Origin: JAMQKA01 sp043951865
GTDB taxonomy: Bacteria > Bacteroidota > Rhodothermia > Balneolales > Balneolaceae
Direction of reading: 5' to 3'
NCBI RefSeq assembly: GCF_043951865.1
Contig: NZ_JBINJF010000010.1
Span: 62,001 to 126,000, forward strand
Length of the DNA stretch: 64,000 nt
This document shows, piece by piece, positions 8,523 to 18,520 of this stretch (position 1 is its first letter; each line of letters begins with the position of its first letter). The notes under the pieces were generated by a model, which ran no database searches, was not told the DNA's origin, and worked only from the letters and a program-made list of their open reading frames with translations. A program made the position numbers and the translations under genes.

Positions 8523-11500
8523 ATGGAAAACGGGAACACCACCACGCATACCAAAATAACTGAAAGCGACCGAAATGTATATCAGGCAAGCCACAAGATC
8601 CGATTTGTGACAGCCGCAAGCCTTTTTGACGGACACGATGCCAGTATCAATATCATGCGTCGGATTCTTCAGAGCAGCGGGGCGGAAGTAATCCATCTTG
8701 GCCACAACCGGTCGGTACGCCAGATTGTGGACTGTGCTATCCAGGAAGATGTACAGGGCATTGCGGTCAGCTCCTACCAGGGGGGGCATATGGAGTATTT
8801 CAAATATATGATTGATCTGCTGGAAGAGAAGGAAGCTTCCCATATCAAGGTATTTGGCGGTGGTGGTGGCGTCATCGTGGATGATGAGATTGCAGAGCTG
8901 GAAGCGTATGGCGTAACTCGTATTTTTTCCCCGGACGACGGCAGCACACTGGGGTTGCAGGGAATGATCAACTTTATGCTGGAGCAGTGCGACTTTGACA
9001 CGGGGGAACTGGAAGCGATTGATCCCCGCAAAATATTGCAGGGAGATGAAAAAACGCTGGCCCGTTCCATATCGGCCCTGGAAAACGGACATGAAACGAT
9101 ACTGAAATACCAGGGTGGAAAACTTTTGGATAAACGCGGAAATATCCTCAGGCATGAAAGCAACGGTCAGCCCGTACCCCTGGTGGGTATCACCGGCACC
9201 GGCGGGGCGGGGAAGAGCTCCCTCACGGATGAACTGGTGCGGCGGTTTCTACAGGAGTTCAATGACCTGCAGATCGTCATTATTTCCATCGATCCTTCGA
9301 AAATACGGACCGGCGGTGCTTTGCTGGGCGACCGCATCCGTATGAACAGCATCGATACGGGGCGGGTGTACATGCGAAGTATGGCCACCCGCGCCACGAA
9401 TCGGACCACAAGCAACGCCGTGCGGGGTGCTGTTGAGGTTTTTAAATCCGCCGGCTTCGACCTGGTTATTATCGAAACCAGCGGGATAGGGCAAAGCGAC
9501 ACCGAAATTGTAGAGGTGGCCGATATACCGCTGTATGTGATGACCAGCGAATACGGCGCCGCTACACAGCTCGAGAAGATCAACATGCTGGACCTGGCAG
9601 ATTTTGTGGTGTTGAACAAATTTGAGAAGAAAGGCTCGCAAGATGCACTCCGTGATGTCCGAAAGCAGATGAAACGGAATCTCGGGGCGTGGGACAGCAA
9701 GCCTGAGCAGATGCCGGTATACCCGACTATTGCGGCACAATTTAATGACGAGGGGGTAAATCGCCTCTTCAAGGCGCTGGTGGATCGGATTAATGAGCGG
9801 TACAGCCTGAAGTGGAAAACCGAGCACTACACCAGCGCGGAACCGGCAGAAAATATTGAATCACAGGGTATTATTCCGGGCAACCGACAGCGATATCTTT
9901 CAGAGATTTCGGAGACCATTCGGGACTACCACCGGTGGGCGGAAGAACAGGTGGAGATTGCAGCTAAACTGGAACAGGTGCAGGGAACCCGCCTGCAGGT
10001 CGAAGCCTGGAAGCCAGATGGAAAGGAGGCGATAAGCGATACACTTGAGGAGATGCAGAACCACTGGCGGAGTAAGCTCGATGCCCGCTGCAAGAAAATT
10101 TTGGACCAGTGGGACGAAACCGTTGAAAAATACCGCCAGGAGCAGGTGGATGTACAAATAAGAGGGCGGACATTTTCCAACAAAATGTACCGGAAATCGC
10201 TCAGCGGACTGAAAATTCCGCGGGTTTCGGTACCAAAAACCAAGCACAAGGGAGAACAGCTCAAATATGCACTTAAAGAAAACCTGCCCGGCCATTACCC
10301 CTTTACGGCGGGGGTGTTCCCTTTTAAACGGAAAGGAGAGGAACCCACCCGCATGTTTGCCGGGGAGGGAACTCCTGAACGCACGAACAAGCGGTTTCAC
10401 TATGTGAGTGAGGGAATGCCCGCTGCACGACTCTCTACAGCATTTGATTCGGTGACACTGTACGGAGAAGACCCCGATCACCGGCCGGATATCTACGGGA
10501 AAATCGGAAACTCCGGCGTAAGTATTTGTACGCTGGACGATATGAAAAAACTCTATTCAGGATTCGATCTTGCTTCCCGTAAAACATCGGTATCAATGAC
10601 GATCAACGGTCCTGCACCGATGATTTTAGCGATGTTTATGAATACAGCAATCGACCAGGAGGTGGAGCGATATCTCAGGGAAAACGGGAAATGGGAAGAG
10701 GCGGAAAAAGAAATTAAGCGCTACTTTCGACAGCGCCAGGTATCGCCGCCGGAATACCAGGAAGAGTTGCCGGCAACAAATGACGGGTTTGGACTGGGGC
10801 TGCTCGGAATTTCAGGAGACAAGCTGGTTGACCGGCAGACCTACCAGCAGATTAAGGAGGAGACGTTGAAGGTAGTGCGCGGAACGGTGCAGGCTGATAT
10901 CCTGAAGGAGGATCAGGCCCAGAACACCTGCATCTTTTCCACCGAGTTTGCACTCCGCATGATGGGTGACATACAGGAGTATTTTACGAAAAATAACATG
11001 CGTAATTATTACTCCGTATCGATTTCGGGCTACCATATCGCGGAGGCGGGAGCCAACCCGATCACCCAGGCGGCATTTACCCTGGCCAATGGATTCACCT
11101 ACGTGGAATACTATCTCTCTCGCGGAATGGATGTCGATGATTTTGCCCGGAATTTGTCTTTCTTTTTCAGTAATGGACTGGATCCCGAATATGCCGTTAT
11201 CGGCCGGGTGGCCCGTCGAATCTGGGCGGTGGCCATGCGAGAAAAGTATGGAGCGAACAAACGCTCTCAGAAGCTTAAATACCATATCCAAACCAGCGGG
11301 CGTTCCCTCCACGCCCGGGAGATTCAGTTTAACGACATCCGTACCACGCTCCAGGCGTTGATGGCAATATATGACAACTGCAACTCGCTGCATACCAACG
11401 CCTATGATGAGGCGATAACCACGCCTACTGAAGAGTCGGTACGCCGGGCCCTGGCCATTCAGCTTATCATCAACAAAGAGCTGGGGACGGCCAAAAACGA

Positions 11501-11978
11501 AAATATCAACCAGGGTTCTTATTTCATTGAGGAACTGACTGATCTTGTTGAAGAGGCTATCTTGTCGGAGTTTGATCGCCTGACTGAGCGGGGCGGTGTG
11601 CTGGGTGCCATGGAAACGATGTATCAACGGGGAAAAATACAGGATGAAAGTCTCCATTATGAGTCACAGAAGCACAGTGGTGAGCACCCGGTAATCGGCG
11701 TCAATACGTTCCTGGGTGAACAGGAGGAAGAGGAGGATCACGCGGTTGAGCTGATTCGTTCTACCGCATCGGAAAAAGAGCAGCAGATCGCCGGCCTGGA
11801 GGCGTTCCAGAGAAGGAACCGGAGAGAGTCAGCGGAAGCGCTTGCCTCGCTGAAACAGGCCGCCCGAAACGGGCAAAATATTTTTGAAGAACTGATGGAG
11901 ACGGTGAAAGTCGCCTCACTGGGAGAAATCACCCACGCCCTGTACGAGGTCGGCGGGGAGTACCGCCGCAACATGTAG
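8523..11978 (+). CDS. icmF: Fused isobutyryl-CoA mutase (B12 domain, MeaI-type GTPase, mutase)
   Basis: A 1151-residue single-chain coenzyme-B12 mutase that interconverts isobutyryl-CoA and n-butyryl-CoA (or related branched acyl-CoAs). The N-terminal cobalamin domain carries the DGHDAS form of the lower-ligand histidine motif. The middle G-protein chaperone domain has its P-loop GTGGAGKSS at residues 225-233 and NKFEKKG as an NKxD-like element. The C-terminal TIM-barrel mutase includes SISGYHIAEAGANP and TSGRSLHAREIQ. Domain order and length are diagnostic for IcmF. ATG 8523 is chosen over an upstream TTG at 8511. Residues that would separate isobutyryl-CoA from pivalyl- or isovaleryl-CoA activity were not resolved. 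Confidence 0.93.
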   Translation: MENGNTTTHTKITESDRNVYQASHKIRFVTAASLFDGHDASINIMRRILQSSGAEVIHLGHNRSVRQIVDCAIQEDVQGIAVSSYQGGHMEYFKYMIDLLEEKEASHIKVFGGGGGVIVDDEIAELEAYGVTRIFSPDDGSTLGLQGMINFMLEQCDFDTGELEAIDPRKILQGDEKTLARSISALENGHETILKYQGGKLLDKRGNILRHESNGQPVPLVGITGTGGAGKSSLTDELVRRFLQEFNDLQIVIISIDPSKIRTGGALLGDRIRMNSIDTGRVYMRSMATRATNRTTSNAVRGAVEVFKSAGFDLVIIETSGIGQSDTEIVEVADIPLYVMTSEYGAATQLEKINMLDLADFVVLNKFEKKGSQDALRDVRKQMKRNLGAWDSKPEQMPVYPTIAAQFNDEGVNRLFKALVDRINERYSLKWKTEHYTSAEPAENIESQGIIPGNRQRYLSEISETIRDYHRWAEEQVEIAAKLEQVQGTRLQVEAWKPDGKEAISDTLEEMQNHWRSKLDARCKKILDQWDETVEKYRQEQVDVQIRGRTFSNKMYRKSLSGLKIPRVSVPKTKHKGEQLKYALKENLPGHYPFTAGVFPFKRKGEEPTRMFAGEGTPERTNKRFHYVSEGMPAARLSTAFDSVTLYGEDPDHRPDIYGKIGNSGVSICTLDDMKKLYSGFDLASRKTSVSMTINGPAPMILAMFMNTAIDQEVERYLRENGKWEEAEKEIKRYFRQRQVSPPEYQEELPATNDGFGLGLLGISGDKLVDRQTYQQIKEETLKVVRGTVQADILKEDQAQNTCIFSTEFALRMMGDIQEYFTKNNMRNYYSVSISGYHIAEAGANPITQAAFTLANGFTYVEYYLSRGMDVDDFARNLSFFFSNGLDPEYAVIGRVARRIWAVAMREKYGANKRSQKLKYHIQTSGRSLHAREIQFNDIRTTLQALMAIYDNCNSLHTNAYDEAITTPTEESVRRALAIQLIINKELGTAKNENINQGSYFIEELTDLVEEAILSEFDRLTERGGVLGAMETMYQRGKIQDESLHYESQKHSGEHPVIGVNTFLGEQEEEEDHAVELIRSTASEKEQQIAGLEAFQRRNRRESAEALASLKQAARNGQNIFEELMETVKVASLGEITHALYEVGGEYRRNM

Positions 11979-12061
11979 CAGTCCACCGATGCGATTGCTT
12001 CCTTGGAAGAGGTGTTGATACTGGTTAAAAAAAATCGAAAGCCCTCTTCTGGCAAGGAATG

Positions 12062-12086
12062 TTCGTTTTGGTGTGAACAAAACGAA
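12062..12086. other. Inverted repeat between icmF and the lacI pair
   Basis: TTCGTTTTG (12062-12070) and CAAAACGAA (12078-12086) form a perfect 9-bp stem with a 7-base loop between the convergent icmF and lacI-type genes. There is no T-run on either side, so it is a weak terminator candidate. Confidence 0.35.
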
Positions 12087-12211
12087 GCCCCAAAATCACC
12101 GGTTGGAGATTATGAATGTCGAAGAAGTCAAGGGTTATAGGACCTTTCTCAACCGGGATAATCTCTCTTTGACAAGGGCAGAGGACATAGAACTACTTTC
12201 ACTCACCGGAA

Positions 12212-13213
12212 TCAGGACGACTCACGGGCGCTCAGGCTGACCGGGACGAAGGTAATAATCCCCTGCTGTGACTGTGAATTGGACAGCATCTCTTTCATGA
12301 GGTCGATAGTAACAGCCCCCAGCCGCTCGTAGTCGGTGTGAATAGAGGAGATCGTCGGTCGGTTGCGAGAGCAGAGCGGCAGATCATCATACCCGACAAT
12401 CGCTATGTCATCAGGAAACTGGTAATCTTTGGCGAGCGCTTCCTGCATAAAGGCGTGAGCCATCACATCGTTACAGGAGAAAATCGCCCGTGGCTTTTTG
12501 TCGAGCTTGTGAAACTCCTTAAACGCCTTGACGCCCGACTCCGGCTTCAACTCCCCCCTGAATTCCCATGCCAGGTTAAGCCCGGGTGTTTTACGGATAA
12601 AGTCTTTGAATCCATTGGCGCGGTTGCGTGAACCGGTACGCTGTATCGGCCCCTCAATGATGCCGAGATCCTTGTAGCCCCGCTCATTAAAATGCTGGGC
12701 CGCCAGGTACCCGCCGCTGTAGCTGTCGAACGTGATGGTGGGAAAGACCGGATTCTCGATATTGTGGTTTGAGACCACCGGGTAGTTTTCCGGAAGAACC
12801 TCCTTGATTTTTTCGTATTCCTCCCGGTTAAAGCCGGGAGTATACAGGACAAGCCCGTCATACTTTTGATTGCTCAGGTCTTTGATGGTGAGAAGAAGTT
12901 CATCAAACGGTTTCTGGATACTGATTAACGACAGGCGAATATTTCCCTTCTCAACGGCTTGATTGATACCATGGAAAAAGGAGGAGTAAAACTCTCCCCG
13001 GTGAAACCCGGTTACGATAAAAAATATTTTTAACGCATTGTATATCGAATCGTCATTGATCTCTTCAGGAATGGGATAGTTCATGTTTTTGGCGGTGACG
13101 AGAATTTTTTTGCGTGCCACTTCGCCAATTTTTTCGGAACCGTTGAGCACCCTGGAAACGGTTGATATGGAGTATCCCGTGCTTTCTGCTATATCTTTAA
13201 GTGTTACTTTCAA
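12212..13213 (-). CDS. LacI-family transcription regulator (copy 1)
   Basis: A 333-residue sugar-responsive repressor type. The N-terminal helix-turn-helix reads VTLKDIAESTGYSISTVSRVLNG, canonical for LacI/PurR; the rest is a type-1 periplasmic-binding-protein fold (FNERGYKDLGIIEGP, AIVGYDDLPLC) that binds a sugar effector. The start is TTG at 13213, because MKVTLKDIA is the standard family N-terminus and no ATG fits. It is a clear paralogue of the next gene upstream (shared SFDSYSGG, AIFSCND/AIFACSD and TISSIHTDY/TITSVHTDY segments). The target is unknown; the carbohydrate-related genes starting at 15064 are the obvious neighbours. Confidence 0.9.
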   Translation of the reverse strand: MKVTLKDIAESTGYSISTVSRVLNGSEKIGEVARKKILVTAKNMNYPIPEEINDDSIYNALKIFFIVTGFHRGEFYSSFFHGINQAVEKGNIRLSLISIQKPFDELLLTIKDLSNQKYDGLVLYTPGFNREEYEKIKEVLPENYPVVSNHNIENPVFPTITFDSYSGGYLAAQHFNERGYKDLGIIEGPIQRTGSRNRANGFKDFIRKTPGLNLAWEFRGELKPESGVKAFKEFHKLDKKPRAIFSCNDVMAHAFMQEALAKDYQFPDDIAIVGYDDLPLCSRNRPTISSIHTDYERLGAVTIDLMKEMLSNSQSQQGIITFVPVSLSARESS

Positions 13214-13424
13214 AATTATATGGATCCAACAGTTTTATTAAAAATATTAAGACAAATTTTTATTGAGCGTTATAAATAGTGGAATTAATGAGGTATAGCC
13301 TTATTGATATTTTGGGCATTCAGATTGAATTTGTTCATCGAAAAAATAACCACTTATTCCGTTTTAATGAAACGCCAATGCGAAAATATTTCATCATGTA
13401 AAAGAGAGTCATAATTCTTCATTT

Positions 13425-14429
13425 TCAGGAAGAATTTCGGATAATCAGGTTGACAGGCACCAGGCTCAGCACCCCTTCCTGCTGGTTGGGGCTGGCCGCG
13501 ATTTCTCGTATTTTTTCCATTGTAACGCACCCCAGCTGCTTGTAATCGGTATGTACTGAAGTGATCGTGGGACGGTGGCGCCGGCATATCGGCAAGTCAT
13601 CGAAGCCGGTGATGGCGATATCATCGGGAAACCGGTAGCCGTGAAGCAGCGCTTCTTCCATGAATCCGTGGCACATCGCATCACTGCAGGCAAAAATGGC
13701 CCGGGGTTTGGGACGGGTTGCAAGATAGTCATGGAACGCCTCTGTTCCGCCATCAAAAGTGTAGTTGCCGTTGTACTCCCAGACAATTTCCATGGAAGAG
13801 GTCTGCAGTGTATAGTCCCTGAAACCGTTTGCCCGGTACCGGGCTTCGGCCTTTTGAAAAGGACCCTGAATAATTCCGCATTTCTCATAGCCTCGTTCAT
13901 GAAAATGCTCCGCGGTCATAAAGCCACCGCTGTAACTGTCGAATGAGACAGTGGTAAATACCGGGCTTTCAATGAGTCCATTGGAAAGCAGTGGGAAACG
14001 GTCGGGCAGTTCTTCCCTGATCTCCAGGTAGTCCTGTTTTTTTAGTTCGGGCGTAAAGAGGATGAGCCCGTCCGAATGGCCATTTACGGCCAGCTTTTTT
14101 AGCTGTTCGATCACCTCCGGTAACGGTTTGTTCATACTCAGCAACGCAAGGCGGATATTCTGTTCTTCAGCCGCACGGTTGATACCGTCAAAAAAAGAGG
14201 CATAAAACTCTCCGACATGAAATCCCGATACGATCAGAAATATATTCAGCGTGTGCGGAACACGATCCCCGTTAGCAGCAAAAAAAACGGGATAGTTCAG
14301 CTTTTTAGCTGTTTGCAGGACGACGCGCCTGGTATCCGGGCTGATTTTGCTGGACCCGTTCAACACGCGGGACACCGTGGAGATCGAAAAGCCTGCCTCA
14401 TTCGCGATATCTTTAAGAGTAACTTTCAA
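13425..14429 (-). CDS. LacI-family transcription regulator (copy 2)
   Basis: A 334-residue paralogue of the regulator at 12212-13213, in the same orientation. The DNA-binding helix pair reads VTLKDIANEAGFSISTVSRVLNG; the effector domain contains FDSYSGGFMTAEHFHERGYEK and GFDDLPICRRHRPT. The start is TTG 14429, as in its twin. A 211-bp gap separates the two genes, so each may have its own promoter. It is divergent from the large FG-GAP operon at 15064, separated by 634 bp, which makes that operon a candidate target. Confidence 0.9.
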   Translation of the reverse strand: MKVTLKDIANEAGFSISTVSRVLNGSSKISPDTRRVVLQTAKKLNYPVFFAANGDRVPHTLNIFLIVSGFHVGEFYASFFDGINRAAEEQNIRLALLSMNKPLPEVIEQLKKLAVNGHSDGLILFTPELKKQDYLEIREELPDRFPLLSNGLIESPVFTTVSFDSYSGGFMTAEHFHERGYEKCGIIQGPFQKAEARYRANGFRDYTLQTSSMEIVWEYNGNYTFDGGTEAFHDYLATRPKPRAIFACSDAMCHGFMEEALLHGYRFPDDIAITGFDDLPICRRHRPTITSVHTDYKQLGCVTMEKIREIAASPNQQEGVLSLVPVNLIIRNSS

Positions 14430-15063
14430 CGGTTTGTCTTTGAGAGATTAATGAATGCAGGTACGATAATACAACCGTTTGCCCACCCGTTTTTACTGTT
14501 TTATAACCAGACAGTATGGCAAAAGGTGATATTTTTTGCAAAAAAATTGCATTATTGAATGGACAATATTCCCATTTGTCTCGACTGATTATTATGACCA
14601 GCCTAAATAGTTCGTTACCACAAGTTGGTTACAAGTCAGCAAAACCCGTGGTATATGCCGATATGCGATTCATTAATTATTCGGATCTACAAACCAACAG
14701 GAGATAGGACAGCAAACTGATGCTGGAATGGTATTTTGAAATAGGTGGAATGTTACAACCTAACATCACAAAAAAATTGAATACCATGCAAACGAAATAA
14801 AACAAGGCTCGAAAACAGCGGCACTTTTGCATATATTTGATCAAATTAAGAATGGACTTCCAGGGCTCTCAATGTTAATATTAAGACAGGTTGTGGGTTA
14901 TATTCTTGTTTGTTCAGCAAGGGCACTGAGCCGGTAGTGCATGCCAGCCGCTCCCTGATGCCGAATCACGAAGAATATTGCGTGCTGTTTCACCCGCATA
15001 ATGCACAATGAGGGCTGTCGATTTATAATTGCCAACAATTAACATTTGTTCAATATTGACTAT
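14430..15063. other. Long divergent intergenic region with one LacI-like palindrome
   Basis: 634 bp between lacI copy 2 and the FG-GAP operon. I see no convincing gene. At 14537-14551 lies TGCAAAAAAATTGCA, a perfect inverted repeat with 5-bp arms (TGCAA/TTGCA) around five A bases. Such TTGCA-type dyads are common in LacI-family operators, so it may be a site for one of the adjacent regulators; that is inference. The remainder is AT-rich and unassigned. Confidence 0.35.
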
Positions 15064-18000
15064 ATGGTTGGAAGGTTACTGTTATTGACGTTCGTCTCTT
15101 CTTTTTTGCTCATCTCCTGTTCCGAGCCTACACCGCCTGATCCCACGTCGGAAGAATACCGGGAGGCGGTTTCGGCATTTTACCTGAGCCTGGCGGCCAT
15201 TGAGTCGGATCAGGCTGTTTTTGCGGCAGAAAAGATGAATGGCATTACGGAAAGTTATCCCCGGGAACCGGCCGCATGGGCCAATATCGGCGTATTCTCG
15301 ATGCGAAGAGGAAATTTTGAGCTGGCAGCAGAACAGCTGTCAAAAGCAGAAAGCCTGGCCCCCGATAATGCCGACATCCAGTTTCTCTTTGGCATCCTGG
15401 AGAGTCGAAGGGGCAATATACAGGCGGCGATTGATCATCTTCAAAAGGCACATGAAATCTCCCCGGAAAACTCGCGCATAACTTATACGTTAATTTCTGA
15501 GCTGGAACGCCAGGATGCGGGAGAAAACGCTGATCAAATACGGAATCTGCTAAACGAGCTGCGCAGCCAAAACCCGCAAAATTTGGCGGTACTGCTGGAG
15601 ATGACTCGCCTGGCTCCCAAAATGGATGACGCGTCGCTGCTGGAACGGTCGCTGGATCAGCTGGCAGAGCAATCGGAGAGCTGGCCGGAAGAGATAAAAA
15701 ATGAATTTGACGACCTCAGGGAGGAAATTCTGAGTCAGCCGATTGAGAACCTTACCTTCGAGATCGCCTATCTGAGGAACAACCTGAACAAGCTATCTGG
15801 ATTTGAAGCCGATTTTGACCAGATTGAACTGCCACCGAACCAGGTCGGCTTTTTGCTGACAGAGTTTCTGTGGCTGCCTGAACCCAGCACGCTGAATGAA
15901 GCACCTGATACGGGTATTACTTTTACACAGGAGCCGCTGGATGTGGCGGAAGGCGACTGGAACCTGGCTTTTCATCTGACGCTGGCGGAAGACACCATCC
16001 CGGATGTGATGACCCTCGGCCCAAACACCGCGGCTTTCCAGGACGGGCCGTCATTTTCGGTTTCGCTCGCAGAAAATGGCATTCATCGCTCGGCGATCGA
16101 GACGTTCGACTACAATTATGATTTCCTCAATGATTTGGCATTCGCCGGGTCACAGGGATTAAGGCTCTATGAGCAGATGGAAGGCAAGCAGTTCAATGAC
16201 ATTACCCCGCAAGTCGGGTTGCCGCCCTCAATTATAAATGACAGCTACTCAGGTGTTTGGAAGGCCGATCTGGATCTGGATGGCGACCTGGATCTGGTGC
16301 TGGCCCGCGAAGAGGAGTCTCCACGGGTGCTCAGAAACAACGGAGACGGTACCTTTTCCATTGCGGAACTGTTTGGTGAAGTACAGAACCCGGTTGATTT
16401 CGCATGGGGCGATATCGATGCCGACGGCGATGCGGACGCCGTATTCCTGGCCAGCAACGGAGAGCTTGTCGTCTATCGAAATCAACGGATGGGAGAGTTT
16501 GAGCGTGTAGACGATCTGCCGGAACTACCGGCCGTGCACTCCATCCGCATTACCGATTTAGATAGTGACTCATACCTCGATATCGCGGCCCTGACGGACC
16601 AGGCGGTGGTGCGAGTCTATGCATCACCCGAAAGCCCGGAGTTTGACACAGAAACTGTTGCCGAGTTGAATTCACCTGTCGCCGGGAGTTCCTATAAAAA
16701 ACTGTTTGTCCAGGATTTTGATAACAACGGCGGGCTCGATTTAATTATCTCAACTGACAGTGGCAGCCAGCTTTGGCTCAGTGATGCGAAGCTGGATTTT
16801 GCCCTGCACAGCAGCTCATTGCCGGGTAACCTGGTTTCAACTACGGATATGAACGGCAACAACCGGCTGGACCTGATCGGCATGGCAGGAGGGACCCCGA
16901 TGCAGGTCATTAACAACGCCGGTGAGATGGACTATAATGGGCGGATGATCAGTCCGCGGGCCTCCGGCACGGTGGGCGATCAGCGGATCAATTCGTTTGG
17001 CATTGGCGGGGAGATCGAAATACGGTCGGGCCTGCTCTATCACAAACAGCTTATCGATGCACCGGTGGTTCATTTCGGACTGGGAACGTATGACGAGGCC
17101 GAAATGCTGCGGATTTTATGGCCCAATGGTTCCGTGCAGGCGGAATTTGCCGAGCTGGGCTACGGATCAAAAATATTTAACGAGCAGCTGTTGAAAGGTT
17201 CCTGCCCGTGGATATTTACCCACAATGGGGAGGAGATGGAGTTTGTCACCGACTTTCTGTGGCGAACGGCATTGGGACTCCGAATTAATGCGCAGGGAGA
17301 GGGCAGCGTAGTACACAGTATCGACTGGGTTAAGATTGAGGGCGACCAGCTCAAACCCAAAGATGGATACTACGATGTTCGCATAACAGCCGAACTCTGG
17401 GAGACGCACTTCTTTGATCACGTCTCCATGATGGTGGTGGATCATCCTAAAGACACGGAAGTGATGGCCAATGAGCGGTTTTACCTGCCTGCACCGGAGC
17501 AAAAGCTTTATCCCATGAGTACCCTTAATCCGGTACAAAAAGCGATTGACCAGGACCGCACCGATGTAACCGACTTGATCCGCAAAAAGGATGCCCGTTA
17601 TGTGGATACATTTGACCTCACGGCCTACCAGGGACTGGCAAAAGAACATTACCTGGAAGTGGATCTGGGCGAGCAGCAATTCAACAAACAAAAACCGGTG
17701 TACCTGGTGGCCGACGGATGGGTCTATCCCACCGATAGTTCTATCAACGTGGCGATCAGCCAGGGTAGCCATCAGCCGCCGCACGGCATTCACCTGCAGG
17801 TGCCCGATGGAAACGGCGGGTGGAAAACGGTGAAAGATGATATCGGCTTTCCCGCAGGTAAAAGTAAAACGGTATTGATCAACCTGAGCGATCTGTCGAT
17901 CGAAGATATCCCTCAAAAAGTGCGGCTTTCCACCAATATGGAGATTTACTGGGACCGGATATCATGGTCGGAAGGCAAGCCGGACGCTGATATAAAGACC

Positions 18001-18510
18001 CAAAAACTCCAGCCAGAGGTGGCCGAACTCCGGTATCGTGGATTCTCAGAATTGCATCGCAAGAGCCGTTTTGCGCCGGAAATTCCCGATTACCAGAATA
18101 TCGCCAGCACCACTCCGCAGTGGATTGACCTGGTGGGGTATTACACCCGGTTTGGCGAGGTGGGCGAACTTGTGCAAGAGATCGATGACCGCTATGTTAT
18201 TATGAATGCCGGGGATGAGCTGGTGTTCAAGTTCAAAGCCCCCGCTCCACCCCCTGAAGGCTGGGAGCGCGATTTCATTTTGATCGGCGATGGCTGGGTA
18301 AAAGACGGGGATTACAATACGGGACATTCCAAAACAGTTATTCCTTTACCGTACCACGGCATGGAAGATTATTCGGAGAACCCGGGGAAGCTGGAGCATG
18401 ATCCCGTCTACCAAAAGCACAAGGAGGACTGGGCACGGTTTCACACGCGGTACATAACGCCCGAACTGTTACGTACCGCGTTGCGATTTGAAAACAAAGG
18501 CAAGCAATAG
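15064..18510 (+). CDS. Lipoprotein with TPR, FG-GAP/VCBS and ASPIC/UnbV domains and a long novel C-terminal part
   Basis: A 1148-residue lipoprotein (signal LLLLTFVSSFLLISC, Cys19). TPR helices span roughly residues 25-150 (PAAWANIGVFSMRRGNF, DNADIQFLFGILESRRGN). FG-GAP/VCBS repeats with calcium-type loops (DLDLDGDLDLV, DIDADGDADAV, DFDNNGGLDLI) fill about 390-590. An ASPIC/UnbV domain follows near 640-700 (INSFGIGGEIEIRSG, FGLGTYDEAEMLRILWPNGS). The last ~450 residues (CPWIFTHNGEE, FVTDFLWRTALGLRIN, WVYPTDSS, FILIGDGWVKDGDYNTGHS) match no domain I can name. ATG 15064 is preferred over TTG 15046 because it starts the lipoprotein signal. It precedes the CRTAC1 gene at 18521 by 10 bases, so they form an operon. 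Confidence 0.75.
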   Translation: MVGRLLLLTFVSSFLLISCSEPTPPDPTSEEYREAVSAFYLSLAAIESDQAVFAAEKMNGITESYPREPAAWANIGVFSMRRGNFELAAEQLSKAESLAPDNADIQFLFGILESRRGNIQAAIDHLQKAHEISPENSRITYTLISELERQDAGENADQIRNLLNELRSQNPQNLAVLLEMTRLAPKMDDASLLERSLDQLAEQSESWPEEIKNEFDDLREEILSQPIENLTFEIAYLRNNLNKLSGFEADFDQIELPPNQVGFLLTEFLWLPEPSTLNEAPDTGITFTQEPLDVAEGDWNLAFHLTLAEDTIPDVMTLGPNTAAFQDGPSFSVSLAENGIHRSAIETFDYNYDFLNDLAFAGSQGLRLYEQMEGKQFNDITPQVGLPPSIINDSYSGVWKADLDLDGDLDLVLAREEESPRVLRNNGDGTFSIAELFGEVQNPVDFAWGDIDADGDADAVFLASNGELVVYRNQRMGEFERVDDLPELPAVHSIRITDLDSDSYLDIAALTDQAVVRVYASPESPEFDTETVAELNSPVAGSSYKKLFVQDFDNNGGLDLIISTDSGSQLWLSDAKLDFALHSSSLPGNLVSTTDMNGNNRLDLIGMAGGTPMQVINNAGEMDYNGRMISPRASGTVGDQRINSFGIGGEIEIRSGLLYHKQLIDAPVVHFGLGTYDEAEMLRILWPNGSVQAEFAELGYGSKIFNEQLLKGSCPWIFTHNGEEMEFVTDFLWRTALGLRINAQGEGSVVHSIDWVKIEGDQLKPKDGYYDVRITAELWETHFFDHVSMMVVDHPKDTEVMANERFYLPAPEQKLYPMSTLNPVQKAIDQDRTDVTDLIRKKDARYVDTFDLTAYQGLAKEHYLEVDLGEQQFNKQKPVYLVADGWVYPTDSSINVAISQGSHQPPHGIHLQVPDGNGGWKTVKDDIGFPAGKSKTVLINLSDLSIEDIPQKVRLSTNMEIYWDRISWSEGKPDADIKTQKLQPEVAELRYRGFSELHRKSRFAPEIPDYQNIASTTPQWIDLVGYYTRFGEVGELVQEIDDRYVIMNAGDELVFKFKAPAPPPEGWERDFILIGDGWVKDGDYNTGHSKTVIPLPYHGMEDYSENPGKLEHDPVYQKHKEDWARFHTRYITPELLRTALRFENKGKQ

Positions 18511-18520
18511 CAAGCGAGTG

